This document shows, one piece after another, positions 1 through 6,577 of a DNA stretch of 16,855 nucleotides. Location: assembly GCA_036742455.1 (NCBI GenBank), contig DAINQU010000040.1, forward strand, positions 1 to 16,855. The letters run 5' to 3'. The position numbers were made by a program, and so were the translations under genes. Origin of the DNA: CAIKZZ01 sp036742455 (lineage in GTDB: Bacteria; Pseudomonadota; Gammaproteobacteria; Steroidobacterales; Steroidobacteraceae). Each line of letters starts with the position of its first letter. The first letter of the stretch is position 1. The notes under the pieces are model-generated. The model was not told the DNA's origin. It was given only the letters and a program-made list of their open reading frames with translations, and searched no databases.

Positions 1-1182
1 CCGTCCGCGCGCTTGTCCGGCGCGGATCTGCAACCGGCGCCGGAGTTTGATGCGGGCGATCGGGTGCCGTCGCGCCAGGGCTGGGCACTGGGTCCCGGCC
101 GTCCGGAAACCTTCCGGAATATGGCCGAGATGTTGCCGACGCGACGCATCGCGACCTCTGAAAAACCCTATCCGCTGTCGCGGGCGAAGCAGCCGTTGGC
201 GCTGTCGTACGAATACGGCGGGGCCAAATACTCGATTGACGATTTCGCGCATCGGACCGGCACCACGGGTTTGCTGATCCTGAAAGGCGATGAGATTCTC
301 TACGAGGGCTATTACGACGGCGCCGACGACAAGGACACGTTCCAGTCGTTCTCGGCCGGTAAATCCTTCGTCTCGACGCTGCTCGCCCTCGCCAAAGCGG
401 ATGGCAAGATCCGTAGCCTTGAAGACCCGGTCTCGGCCTATCTGCCGGAGGTCAAAGGCTCGGCCTACGAACACGCCAAGATCCGCGACGTGCTGCAAAT
501 GTCGTCTGGCACGGCGTACAACGAGGAATACGAGGATCCGAACTCGGACATCGCGGAGTTCGCGCGGATCATGGAAGCCAACCAAGGGGGGCTCTATGAC
601 TTTGCCCGCTCGTTCAAGGCGATCCGACCGCCGGGCACGAAGTTCTACTACGCCAGCACCGACACCGAGATCTTGGGTGCGCTGATCGCGCGCGTGACGG
701 GCAAGTCCCTGTCGGCCTACATGTCGGAGAAACTCTGGAAGCCGATCGGTGCGGAAGCGCCGGCGCGCTGGTTGATCGATGCTCCGGGGGCGAAGGGTCG
801 TGAAATGGCGGCCGGCGGATTGCAAGTGACCTTGCGCGACTACGGCCGCTTCGGGCGCTTATTCGCCAACGACGGGATGATTCACGGCAAGCGACTGTTG
901 CCGGCCGGATGGGTTGCCGAGGCGACCGTGCCGCGCGCGCCCTACGTGCAGTACGGCAAGCTCGAGCCGAACGATCCCACCGGGTACGGTTACCAGTGGT
1001 GGTGCATCCCGGACGAGCATCACTCGTTCACGGCGGAGGGCATCCACGGGCAGTTCGTGATGGTCGATCCGATCGAGCACGTGGTCGTCGTCAAACTCTC
1101 CGCATGGGAACACGCCTGGGACGATTCGATGTCCGAGGAGACCTTCGCGTTCTTCGAAGCGGTGACCCACGCGCTGAAGTAA
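1..1182 (+). CDS. Serine hydrolase, class C beta-lactamase/NylB-like (5' partial)
   Basis: This is a penicillin-recognising serine hydrolase of the beta-lactamase superfamily (esterase, amidase or 6-aminohexanoate-dimer-hydrolase type). The reading frame is open to the window edge. A TTG at position 13 could serve as a start but has no ribosome binding site, so the true start is probably upstream. Counting from that TTG, the SxxK nucleophile motif is S114-A-G-K117, the second motif is Y213-A-S215, and H345-G-Q347 sits where related enzymes carry KTG or HxG. Phrases such as RPPGTKFYYAS and GYGYQWW are typical of NylB-like hydrolases. All catalytic residues appear intact, so the enzyme should be active, but its substrate cannot be read from sequence. 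No signal peptide is visible in the part present. The gene converges on the small minus-strand gene at 1261-1404, with a hairpin between them. Confidence 0.85.
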   Translation, partial: PSARLSGADLQPAPEFDAGDRVPSRQGWALGPGRPETFRNMAEMLPTRRIATSEKPYPLSRAKQPLALSYEYGGAKYSIDDFAHRTGTTGLLILKGDEILYEGYYDGADDKDTFQSFSAGKSFVSTLLALAKADGKIRSLEDPVSAYLPEVKGSAYEHAKIRDVLQMSSGTAYNEEYEDPNSDIAEFARIMEANQGGLYDFARSFKAIRPPGTKFYYASTDTEILGALIARVTGKSLSAYMSEKLWKPIGAEAPARWLIDAPGAKGREMAAGGLQVTLRDYGRFGRLFANDGMIHGKRLLPAGWVAEATVPRAPYVQYGKLEPNDPTGYGYQWWCIPDEHHSFTAEGIHGQFVMVDPIEHVVVVKLSAWEHAWDDSMSEETFAFFEAVTHALK

Positions 1183-1205
1183 ACGCGGCCCGCAGTGCGC
1201 TGAAC

Positions 1206-1230
1206 TCACCGGGGCGCGGACGCCCCGTGA
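1206..1230. terminator. Hairpin terminator between convergent genes
   Basis: TCAC and GGGGCG (1206-1209, 1211-1216) pair with CGCCCC and GTGA (1221-1230) around a CGGA loop, with one bulged C at 1210. It lies between the stop of the serine hydrolase and the stop of the convergent DUF3149 gene, so it could terminate both transcripts. No T-tract follows on either strand, so function is inferred from position and stability. Confidence 0.55.
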
Positions 1231-1260
1231 GGTCGCAGTGCTCAGAGGGTGGGGCGGTGA

Positions 1261-1404
1261 CTACCAACCCTCCTTCCCGGGTTCGTCGTTCATCAGTCGG
1301 GTGATGTGGCGTCGCAAGTAGATGCCCATGCCGACGATGAAACCGATCACCAGCACGGTCAGGACCCCGGCATCGGTGGTCCAGAGCAGTTTGAACGCTT
1401 CCAC
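1261..1404 (-). CDS. DUF3149 family small single-pass membrane protein
   Basis: This 47-aa gene starts at GTG (1404-1402) and ends at TAG (1263-1261). A very strong Shine-Dalgarno, AAGGAGGA (minus strand, 1415-1408), precedes the start by three bases and fixes it. The protein begins MEAFKLLWTTDAG, continues with a hydrophobic helix (about residues 14-30, VLTVLVIGFIVGMGIYL) and ends in a basic then acidic tail (RRHITRLMNDEPGKEGW). This pattern, a short amphipathic lead ending in T-D-x-G, one membrane span and a positively charged cytoplasmic side, matches the DUF3149 family of proteobacterial mini-proteins as I know it. Its function is unknown. It is transcribed divergently from the TonB-dependent receptor at 1696. 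The family assignment rests on pattern recognition; the ribosome binding site and the membrane span are directly visible. Confidence 0.78.
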   Translation of the reverse strand: MEAFKLLWTTDAGVLTVLVIGFIVGMGIYLRRHITRLMNDEPGKEGW

Positions 1405-1648
1405 GAGTCCTCCTTCGGGCCACGCCGGCCCGTACCCGTGAGGTGGGAGCCTACGCGGCCGACGGGGACCTGCCAGTCGTCCTCACCACGACGCGACGGT
1501 GGATTTCCGAAGTGGCCGGTGCGAGTCCGGTCGCACAGCGCGTCGAATATTCCCCCGGACTGTCGCATTCGGCCAAGTGAGCGTCGCCTACCGCTGCCGG
1601 CTTCGCGCGGCACGGGCGTACTGTCGGAGAATCATCTCATGATCCTGA

Positions 1649-1663
1649 CTGCGACCGTCGCAG
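1649..1663. promoter_or_regulatory. 15-bp palindrome upstream of the first TonB receptor
   Basis: CTGCGAC-C-GTCGCAG is a perfect 7-bp inverted repeat around one central base, 32 nt before the receptor ATG and about 22 nt before its ribosome binding site. It could be an operator half-site pair or a small 5'-UTR hairpin. In the rest of the 1405-1695 intergenic stretch I see only a small GTGCGA/TCGCAC hairpin (1519-1536) and no convincing -35/-10 pair. Confidence 0.35.
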
Positions 1664-1695
1664 CGGGCACACAACGATCGGATAAGGGGTATCGC

Positions 1696-4341
1696 ATGCA
1701 ACGACGTCATCTCACTCAAGCGATCGCGTGGGCATTAGCGGGCGCAAGCGTGGCGGCCGTGGCCGCAGAGCCGGCGGATTCGTTGGGCGAGATCGTCGTC
1801 ACCGCGCAGCGTCGCTCGGAAAACATTCAGGACGTGCCCATTTCGATCCAAGCGCTGACGGGCCAGAGCCTCGCGCAGTTGAACATCACGACCTTCGACG
1901 ATTACATCAAATTCCTGCCGAACGTCACGAGCGCGAGCAGCGGTCCGGGCCAGAACGAGGTGTTCATGCGCGGCCTGTCGGCCGGCTCGCAGGCCAGCCA
2001 AGGCAGCGCCGCGACGGGTCTTTGGCCGAACGTCGCGATTTACCTCGACAACCAATCCGGCCAGATGCCGAACCGCAACCTGGACGTCTACGCCGCCGAT
2101 TTGAACCGCATTGAGGTGCTCGAAGGTCCGCAAGGCACCCTCTTCGGCTCCGGCGCCGAGGCCGGTGTGATTCGCTACATCACCAACGAGCCGAAGCTGA
2201 ACAAAGTCGAAGGCTCGTTCAAGGCCGGCTACGGCGTGACCGCCCACGGCGATCCGAACTCCGACATGCAGGGCGTGTTGAACCTGCCGCTGATCACCGA
2301 TCGGATGGCGATCCGCGCGGTGGTCTACAACGACCATCGCGGCGGGTATATCGATAACGTGCCGGCGACCTTCACGCGCAAGAACACCGACATCGGTATG
2401 CACTACGCCAACTATCCGGCCAACGCCAACGGTGCGTGCCCGGACGGCCAGTTGAACACCGGGTACTGCGTCCCTCCCGGCAGTCAGGTCATTAACAACA
2501 ACAGTCTGGCCGGCAACGCGATCAACCCGGTGACCTACGCCGGCACACGCGTCGAGTTACTGACGAAGATCAACGACGACTGGGACATCCTGCTCTCGCA
2601 GAGCTACCAGACGATGGATTCCGACGGGGTGTTCTATCAGCAGCCGCTGTCCTCGGACGGCGCGCCCTTACAACCCCTGCAGGTGACGCTGTTCAACCCG
2701 GCGTACGACAAGGATCGCTTCGAGAGCACCGCGTGGACCGTCAACGGTAAATTCGGCGATATCAAGGCGGTGTACACGGGCGGTTACCTGATCCGGCAGG
2801 TCGACCAGACCGGTGACTACACCAATTACTCGCGCGGCGTGTATTCCGACTACTACCAGTGCTACGGCCCCGGCTCAGGCGGTGACACGTCGATCACCAC
2901 CTCGAAGTGCTACTCGCCGTCCAGTTACTGGCGTACCAACGAGCGCAACGAGCACCAGCAGCACGAACTGCGCTTCAGCACCCCGGACGACTGGCGCGCA
3001 CGCGGGATCGTCGGGGCGTTCTACGAAGACAACGTGCTCTACGACAGCACCAGTTGGCATTACAAAACGTTGCCGGCCTGTACCGCCACCGACAACGTGG
3101 CGTGTTTGTCGACCATCGGCACGATTCCCGGCACGACGGTCCGCAACCCAGGGTTGCAGCCGGACGATACGTCCTTCAATCAGGACGAACGCCGCACCAC
3201 CAAGCAGACGGCGTTTTTCGCGTCGTTCGATTACGACCTGATCCCGAAGGTGCTGACCGCGACGGTGGGCACGCGCCACTTCAAGTTCTCGAATCAATTC
3301 GTCGGCAGCGTGGGCGGGAGCTTCGGGTGCTTCGAGCAGGGTGCGCAACCCGGCGGTTGCCCGAACTATCCGGCCTACGCCTACAACCTCAACGCCCAGA
3401 ATCTCGTCGACACCGAATCCGGCTGGAAGAGTCGCGCGAACCTCACCTGGCACGTTACCGGGGATGCGATGGTGTACTACACCTACTCGCAAGGCTTCCG
3501 TCCGGGCGGCTTTAATCAGAACGGCCTGTCCCCGCACGCGACCGGCCCCGACGGCTTGCCGCAGTACTTGATCCCGCGCGCCTACAACTCGGACAAGCTG
3601 GCCAACAACGAGTTGGGTTGGAAGACTGAGTTCTTGAATCGTCACTTGCAGTGGAACGGGTCGGTCTACCGCGAAGACTGGAACAACGTGCAGATCGCGT
3701 TCTTCAATCCCGGTCTCGTCGGCAATCTGTTCTACAACACCAACGGCCAGAACTTCGTCGTGAAGGGCCTCGAGTCCTCGCTGATCGCTCGCCCGTTTGC
3801 GGGCCTTGTGCTGCAGGCGGCCGGCTCCTGGAACCAGAGCCGCCAGACCAACTCGCCGGCGTTGGTGAACAACAATCCTGCGAGCGCCAACTTCGGTCAG
3901 CCGATCACTCAGTTGTGCAACACGACGCCGTGTTCGGCCGTGAGCAACCCGTTCGGACCGGTCGGCGCGCCGAGCGCCAACTCGCCGCCGACGCAGTTGA
4001 GCTTCCGCGCCCGCTACGACTGGGGTTTCGGCGACGGCTATTCCGCGTACGCGCAGCTGGGCGCCCATCATCAGGCGCACTCGTTCACGCAGGCGGGTGC
4101 GAACCCGAACTACGCGATCGGTGGTGCGATCAGCTCGTCGCGCGGTCGCTTCGAGAACCCGGCCTACTCGACGTCCGAGGCATCCGTGGGGGTGGCGAAG
4201 GATGCGTGGACGGTGGCGCTGAACGTCGAGAACCTGGCGAACTCGAACGCCAGCACGTTCATCAGCACCGGCCAGTTCATCGTCGCGCAGACCCCGTTGC
4301 GTCCTCGCGTGATCGGCGTGTCGATCGGCTACTCGTTCTGA
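1696..4341 (+). CDS. TonB-dependent outer membrane receptor
   Basis: The product is an 881-aa outer-membrane active transporter that takes up a ligand using TonB/ExbBD energy. The frame is open far upstream, but the ATG at 1696 is chosen because GGGG (1686-1689) lies 6 nt before it and the next 24 residues form a signal peptide (MQRR, hydrophobic core, AVAA cleavage). GEIVVTAQRR (31-40) is the TonB-box region. The plug follows (about 43-165) with QDVPISI, FMRGLS and the hallmark IEVLEGPQGTLFGSGAEAG. The remainder is a 22-strand-type barrel ending IGVSIGYSF with the expected terminal Phe. There is no STN signalling domain, so no sigma/anti-sigma coupling is expected. The plug type (VTAQRR..ENIQDVPI) is common in sphingomonads, caulobacters and steroid- or aromatic-degrading bacteria, and its ligand is not predictable. 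The barrel loops carry several close cysteine pairs, probably disulfides. No transport or degradation genes adjoin it. Confidence 0.93.
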   Translation: MQRRHLTQAIAWALAGASVAAVAAEPADSLGEIVVTAQRRSENIQDVPISIQALTGQSLAQLNITTFDDYIKFLPNVTSASSGPGQNEVFMRGLSAGSQASQGSAATGLWPNVAIYLDNQSGQMPNRNLDVYAADLNRIEVLEGPQGTLFGSGAEAGVIRYITNEPKLNKVEGSFKAGYGVTAHGDPNSDMQGVLNLPLITDRMAIRAVVYNDHRGGYIDNVPATFTRKNTDIGMHYANYPANANGACPDGQLNTGYCVPPGSQVINNNSLAGNAINPVTYAGTRVELLTKINDDWDILLSQSYQTMDSDGVFYQQPLSSDGAPLQPLQVTLFNPAYDKDRFESTAWTVNGKFGDIKAVYTGGYLIRQVDQTGDYTNYSRGVYSDYYQCYGPGSGGDTSITTSKCYSPSSYWRTNERNEHQQHELRFSTPDDWRARGIVGAFYEDNVLYDSTSWHYKTLPACTATDNVACLSTIGTIPGTTVRNPGLQPDDTSFNQDERRTTKQTAFFASFDYDLIPKVLTATVGTRHFKFSNQFVGSVGGSFGCFEQGAQPGGCPNYPAYAYNLNAQNLVDTESGWKSRANLTWHVTGDAMVYYTYSQGFRPGGFNQNGLSPHATGPDGLPQYLIPRAYNSDKLANNELGWKTEFLNRHLQWNGSVYREDWNNVQIAFFNPGLVGNLFYNTNGQNFVVKGLESSLIARPFAGLVLQAAGSWNQSRQTNSPALVNNNPASANFGQPITQLCNTTPCSAVSNPFGPVGAPSANSPPTQLSFRARYDWGFGDGYSAYAQLGAHHQAHSFTQAGANPNYAIGGAISSSRGRFENPAYSTSEASVGVAKDAWTVALNVENLANSNASTFISTGQFIVAQTPLRPRVIGVSIGYSF

Positions 4342-4345
4342 GGAT

Positions 4346-4394
4346 CCGACACGAGTCCCCGAGGGCGTGCAACGCCCCGGGGACGCGGTGTCGG
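4346..4394. terminator. Large nested bidirectional hairpin terminator
   Basis: Three stacked stems form one 49-nt hairpin: CCGACAC (4346-4352) with GTGTCGG (4388-4394), GTCCCC (4355-4360) with GGGGAC (4379-4384), and GGGCGT (4363-4368) with ACGCCC (4372-4377). It begins 4 nt after the receptor stop and lies 33 nt beyond the stop of the convergent oxidoreductase gene, so it is well placed to end both transcripts. No T-run follows on either strand. Confidence 0.75.
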
Positions 4395-4427
4395 CGTTGC
4401 TGATCGGTTCGCGAAGCGGCCCGCCCG

Positions 4428-5504
4428 TCAGACGCTGACGCTGCGTCGCTCGCGCACCGAACGGCGCGCCGCGTCGAGCACTTCCATCGTGGCGAGGGCC
4501 TCGGCGAGGGTGACGGGCGTGTCCGCCGTGCCGCGCAGTGCAGCAGTGACCTCCGCGTAGAAGCGTTGCTGGCAGCCACGCTCCGCGGCGTGGACGGACT
4601 CCACGCCGTCGGCCGTCCAGCGGATCAACGGGTCGGGGTCGACCCCAAAGTTGGGGTCCGAGGGGGGCAGGCCCGCGAGGCTCTGGGCCTCCTGCACGTC
4701 CAGATGACGTTTCAACAAGGAACCGGCGGTGCCGTGGGCGATGAACCGCGGCGAACCGCTCGCGACCAGCAAGCTCGCGTGCAGGATTACCTCCAGTCCC
4801 GGGTAGTGCAGGACCACGTGCGCCCAGTCGTCGGCCATGGCGTCGTCGCGATGCCGCGAGAGCGTGGCGGTCACCGCCTCCGGCTTACCGAAGAGCAGCA
4901 GGGCTTGGTCGACCAGGTGAGGGCCTAAGTCCGACCACACGCCGCCGGCCGGGCCGGCCGCTTCCTTCCAACGGATTCGCACCTCGGGCCGGTAGCGGTC
5001 GAAGTGGCTCTCAAAGTGCGTGACGCGGCCGATGGTGCCCTGATCGATCTCGCGCCGCACGGTGCGAAAACAACTGTCGTAGCGCCGATTTTGGAACACG
5101 GTAACCCAGCGCTGCTGTCGCTGCGCCAGACGCGCGAGATCGCGCGCTTCGGCCGCGTCGAGCGTGAAGGGTTTTTCAACGACGACGTGATGACCGGCTT
5201 CGAGTGCCGCGGTGGCGAGGTCCGCGTGGGTATCGGGCGGGGTGGCGATCACGACGAGATCGAGGCTCGCGTCGGCGCATAAGTCTTGGGCGTCGCGATA
5301 GAGCGTGGCCGTCGGCAGCCAACGCGCCGCTTCCGCCGGTTGGGAGCTGGCGACCGCCGCGATGCGCAGCCCCGGCGTCGCCGCGATCAATGGAATGTGA
5401 AACACCCGCGAGGCTGCGCCGAGGCCCACGAGACCCACGCGCAGTTCGCGATCGACATCCTGCGCCGGAGCGACGGCGGTGGACGAGGTAGAATGAGAGG
5501 TCAT
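4428..5504 (-). CDS. Gfo/Idh/MocA oxidoreductase, YdgJ-like
   Basis: This is a cytosolic NAD(P)-dependent dehydrogenase of 358 aa. The Rossmann fold starts at residue 22 with the nucleotide-binding loop GLVGLGAASRVFH (24-36). The catalytic EKP motif is E110-K111-P112, and the C-terminal domain carries DLGPH (D192, H196), the usual D-x-G-x-H active-site element. Runs such as HIPLIAATPGL, FESHFDRYRPEVRIRW and GPAGGVWSDLGPHLVDQAL closely resemble E. coli YdgJ, reported as a scyllo-inositol 2-dehydrogenase, so an inositol or sugar substrate is the best guess. The first 20 residues are a low-complexity extension beyond YdgJ. The ATG at 5504 has no visible ribosome binding site. A TAGACT box ends six bases before it, so the message may be leaderless. 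The gene stands alone, divergent from the lipase-like gene. Confidence 0.88.
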   Translation of the reverse strand: MTSHSTSSTAVAPAQDVDRELRVGLVGLGAASRVFHIPLIAATPGLRIAAVASSQPAEAARWLPTATLYRDAQDLCADASLDLVVIATPPDTHADLATAALEAGHHVVVEKPFTLDAAEARDLARLAQRQQRWVTVFQNRRYDSCFRTVRREIDQGTIGRVTHFESHFDRYRPEVRIRWKEAAGPAGGVWSDLGPHLVDQALLLFGKPEAVTATLSRHRDDAMADDWAHVVLHYPGLEVILHASLLVASGSPRFIAHGTAGSLLKRHLDVQEAQSLAGLPPSDPNFGVDPDPLIRWTADGVESVHAAERGCQQRFYAEVTAALRGTADTPVTLAEALATMEVLDAARRSVRERRSVSV

Positions 5505-5545
5505 GGTAAAAGTCTAACCACTCTGTCGACGTCGTGGGCAGTCGT

Positions 5546-5565
5546 CGCGCCGCTCGTGCGGCGCG
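5546..5565. other. Perfect 8-bp GC hairpin in divergent intergenic region
   Basis: CGCGCCGC (5546-5553) pairs perfectly with GCGGCGCG (5558-5565) around a TCGT loop. It lies 51 nt before the lipase-like TTG start and 42 nt from the oxidoreductase start. It could be a 5'-UTR hairpin or a protein-binding dyad for either gene. Confidence 0.4.
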
Positions 5566-5605
5566 GTCTGCCGGAGCGACGCGTCAACGACAGGGCGCAA
5601 GGCGT

Positions 5606-5610
5606 GGAGG
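5606..5610 (+). promoter_or_regulatory. Ribosome binding site that fixes a TTG start
   Basis: GGAGG lies 6 nt upstream of the TTG at 5617. No ATG or GTG in the correct frame lies at usable distance, so this site is the main reason for calling the TTG as the start of the alpha/beta hydrolase gene. Confidence 0.7.
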
Positions 5611-5616
5611 CGTGCG

Positions 5617-6453
5617 TTGAGGGACACACCCATTCGGGGCGGTGGACGGCCGTGGGACATCGGCACCGGCGTGGCCGGCTACTGCTGGCCGGCCCAAACG
5701 CCGCGGGCCGTGCTGCTCCTGCAACACGGCCTCTCGGAGTACGCCGAGCGCTACGTGAACGAGTATCACGCGTTGATTCCGACCTTGCAGGCGCGGGGCG
5801 TGTCGGTGTACGCCATCGATCTCGAAGGCCACGGGCGCTCACCGGGCCGGCGTGCGGCCACCGATGTCCAGACCTCAGTCCGGCACCACCGCGCCGCGCG
5901 CGCGGCGCTCAACAGCGTCGCGCTGCCGATGTTCTGTTTTGGGCACTCCCTGGGGGGGCTGGTCACGGCGACGAGTGTGCTTGAGGCGCCGGCCGGGGTG
6001 CGCGGGGTCGTCTTGAGCAGCGCGGCGCTCTGGATTGAGGCGCCGGCATGGCAGCGTTGGCTCGCGCCCTGGGTGGGGGCTGTGTTACCGCACTGTCCGG
6101 TCGGACAGCTCGATCCGGGTGGCATTTCCCGCGATCCGGCGCGCGTGCAGGCGATGCTCGACGATCCCATGAAGTACCACGGCAAACTGCAAGCCGGCAT
6201 GGCCGCGAGCATTCTCGCGAGCAGCGCCGCGAATTGGTCGCGATACCCGTCCTGGACGACGCCGGTCCTGGCGATTCACGGCACGGCCGATCGCTACACC
6301 GCGTGCGAGGGCAGCCGGCGCTTCATCGAGGTCGTGGCGGCCGATGACAAGACGCTGTGGCTCGTCGAGGGCGGGTATCACGAGTTGTTGAACGACCGCG
6401 GCGCGCCGGCGGCATTGGCCGAGGTCTTAGGCTGGATCGAGGCGCGGATCTGA
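5617..6453 (+). CDS. Alpha/beta hydrolase, monoacylglycerol lipase-like
   Basis: This 278-aa soluble serine esterase/lipase belongs to the Hydrolase_4 (monoacylglycerol lipase) group. The start is TTG with GGAGG six bases upstream. The oxyanion-hole signature is HGLSEYAERY (38-46, the HGxxEHxxRY motif of this group with Y in place of H). The nucleophile elbow is G109-H-S111-L-G. DPMKYHGK (183-190) matches the characteristic D-P-x-x-Y-x-G cap element. The acid is probably D225 in GTADRYT and the base H255 in GGYHELLND. No signal peptide or membrane span is present, so it acts in the cytoplasm, cleaving monoacylglycerols or similar short esters. The triad is complete and the length is normal for the family. 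It is divergent from the oxidoreductase and followed by a small hairpin and then recQ. Confidence 0.88.
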   Translation: MRDTPIRGGGRPWDIGTGVAGYCWPAQTPRAVLLLQHGLSEYAERYVNEYHALIPTLQARGVSVYAIDLEGHGRSPGRRAATDVQTSVRHHRAARAALNSVALPMFCFGHSLGGLVTATSVLEAPAGVRGVVLSSAALWIEAPAWQRWLAPWVGAVLPHCPVGQLDPGGISRDPARVQAMLDDPMKYHGKLQAGMAASILASSAANWSRYPSWTTPVLAIHGTADRYTACEGSRRFIEVVAADDKTLWLVEGGYHELLNDRGAPAALAEVLGWIEARI

Positions 6454-6469
6454 GCGGCGCGGTCGCCGC
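6454..6469 (+). terminator. Short hairpin directly after the lipase-like gene
   Basis: GCGGCG (6454-6459) and CGCCGC (6464-6469) form a perfect 6-bp stem around CGGT, starting at the base after the stop codon. There is no T-tract, so it may be only a weak terminator or a 3'-end stabiliser. Confidence 0.4.
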
Positions 6470-6487
6470 CGCGTCCTAGGCCCCTGA

Positions 6488-6553
6488 ATCGGCGCGATGA
6501 CGGTCGAAGAGCGCAGCAGGCGCCGGCCCGGCGGGGTAGGATGCCGCGCCGAT
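6488..6553. repeat. Inverted repeat enclosing a palindrome upstream of recQ
   Basis: ATCGGCGCG (6488-6496) and CGCGCCGAT (6545-6553) are perfect 9-bp inverted arms 48 nt apart. Between them CGCCGG-C-CCGGCG (6521-6533) is a second near-perfect palindrome. The element fills most of the gap before recQ and ends 24 nt before its ATG. It may be a structured leader or a paired operator; in such GC-rich DNA chance is also possible. Confidence 0.35.
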
Positions 6554-6577
6554 CCGTGCCGATGCCGAGTGTGATTG

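Noticed and set aside
1500..1545. Resemblance to a cobalamin riboswitch core (CCGGTGCGAGTCCGG hairpin) in front of a TonB receptor
   Set aside because: Only the small stem-loop resembles the consensus. The expected GGGAA lead, the B12-box (GCCACTG-like) and the downstream GGA-ACC-GCC part are missing.
1306..1695. N-terminal extension of the first TonB receptor from an upstream start
   Set aside because: The extension is low-complexity and Arg/Pro/Ser-rich and would bury the signal peptide. It also overlaps the DUF3149 gene. ATG 1696 has a ribosome binding site and a clean signal peptide.
2875..4080. Long minus-strand open frame opposite the first TonB receptor
   Set aside because: It is an antisense shadow of a clear receptor gene, with Arg/Val/Ala-biased composition typical of the reverse of GC-rich coding DNA.
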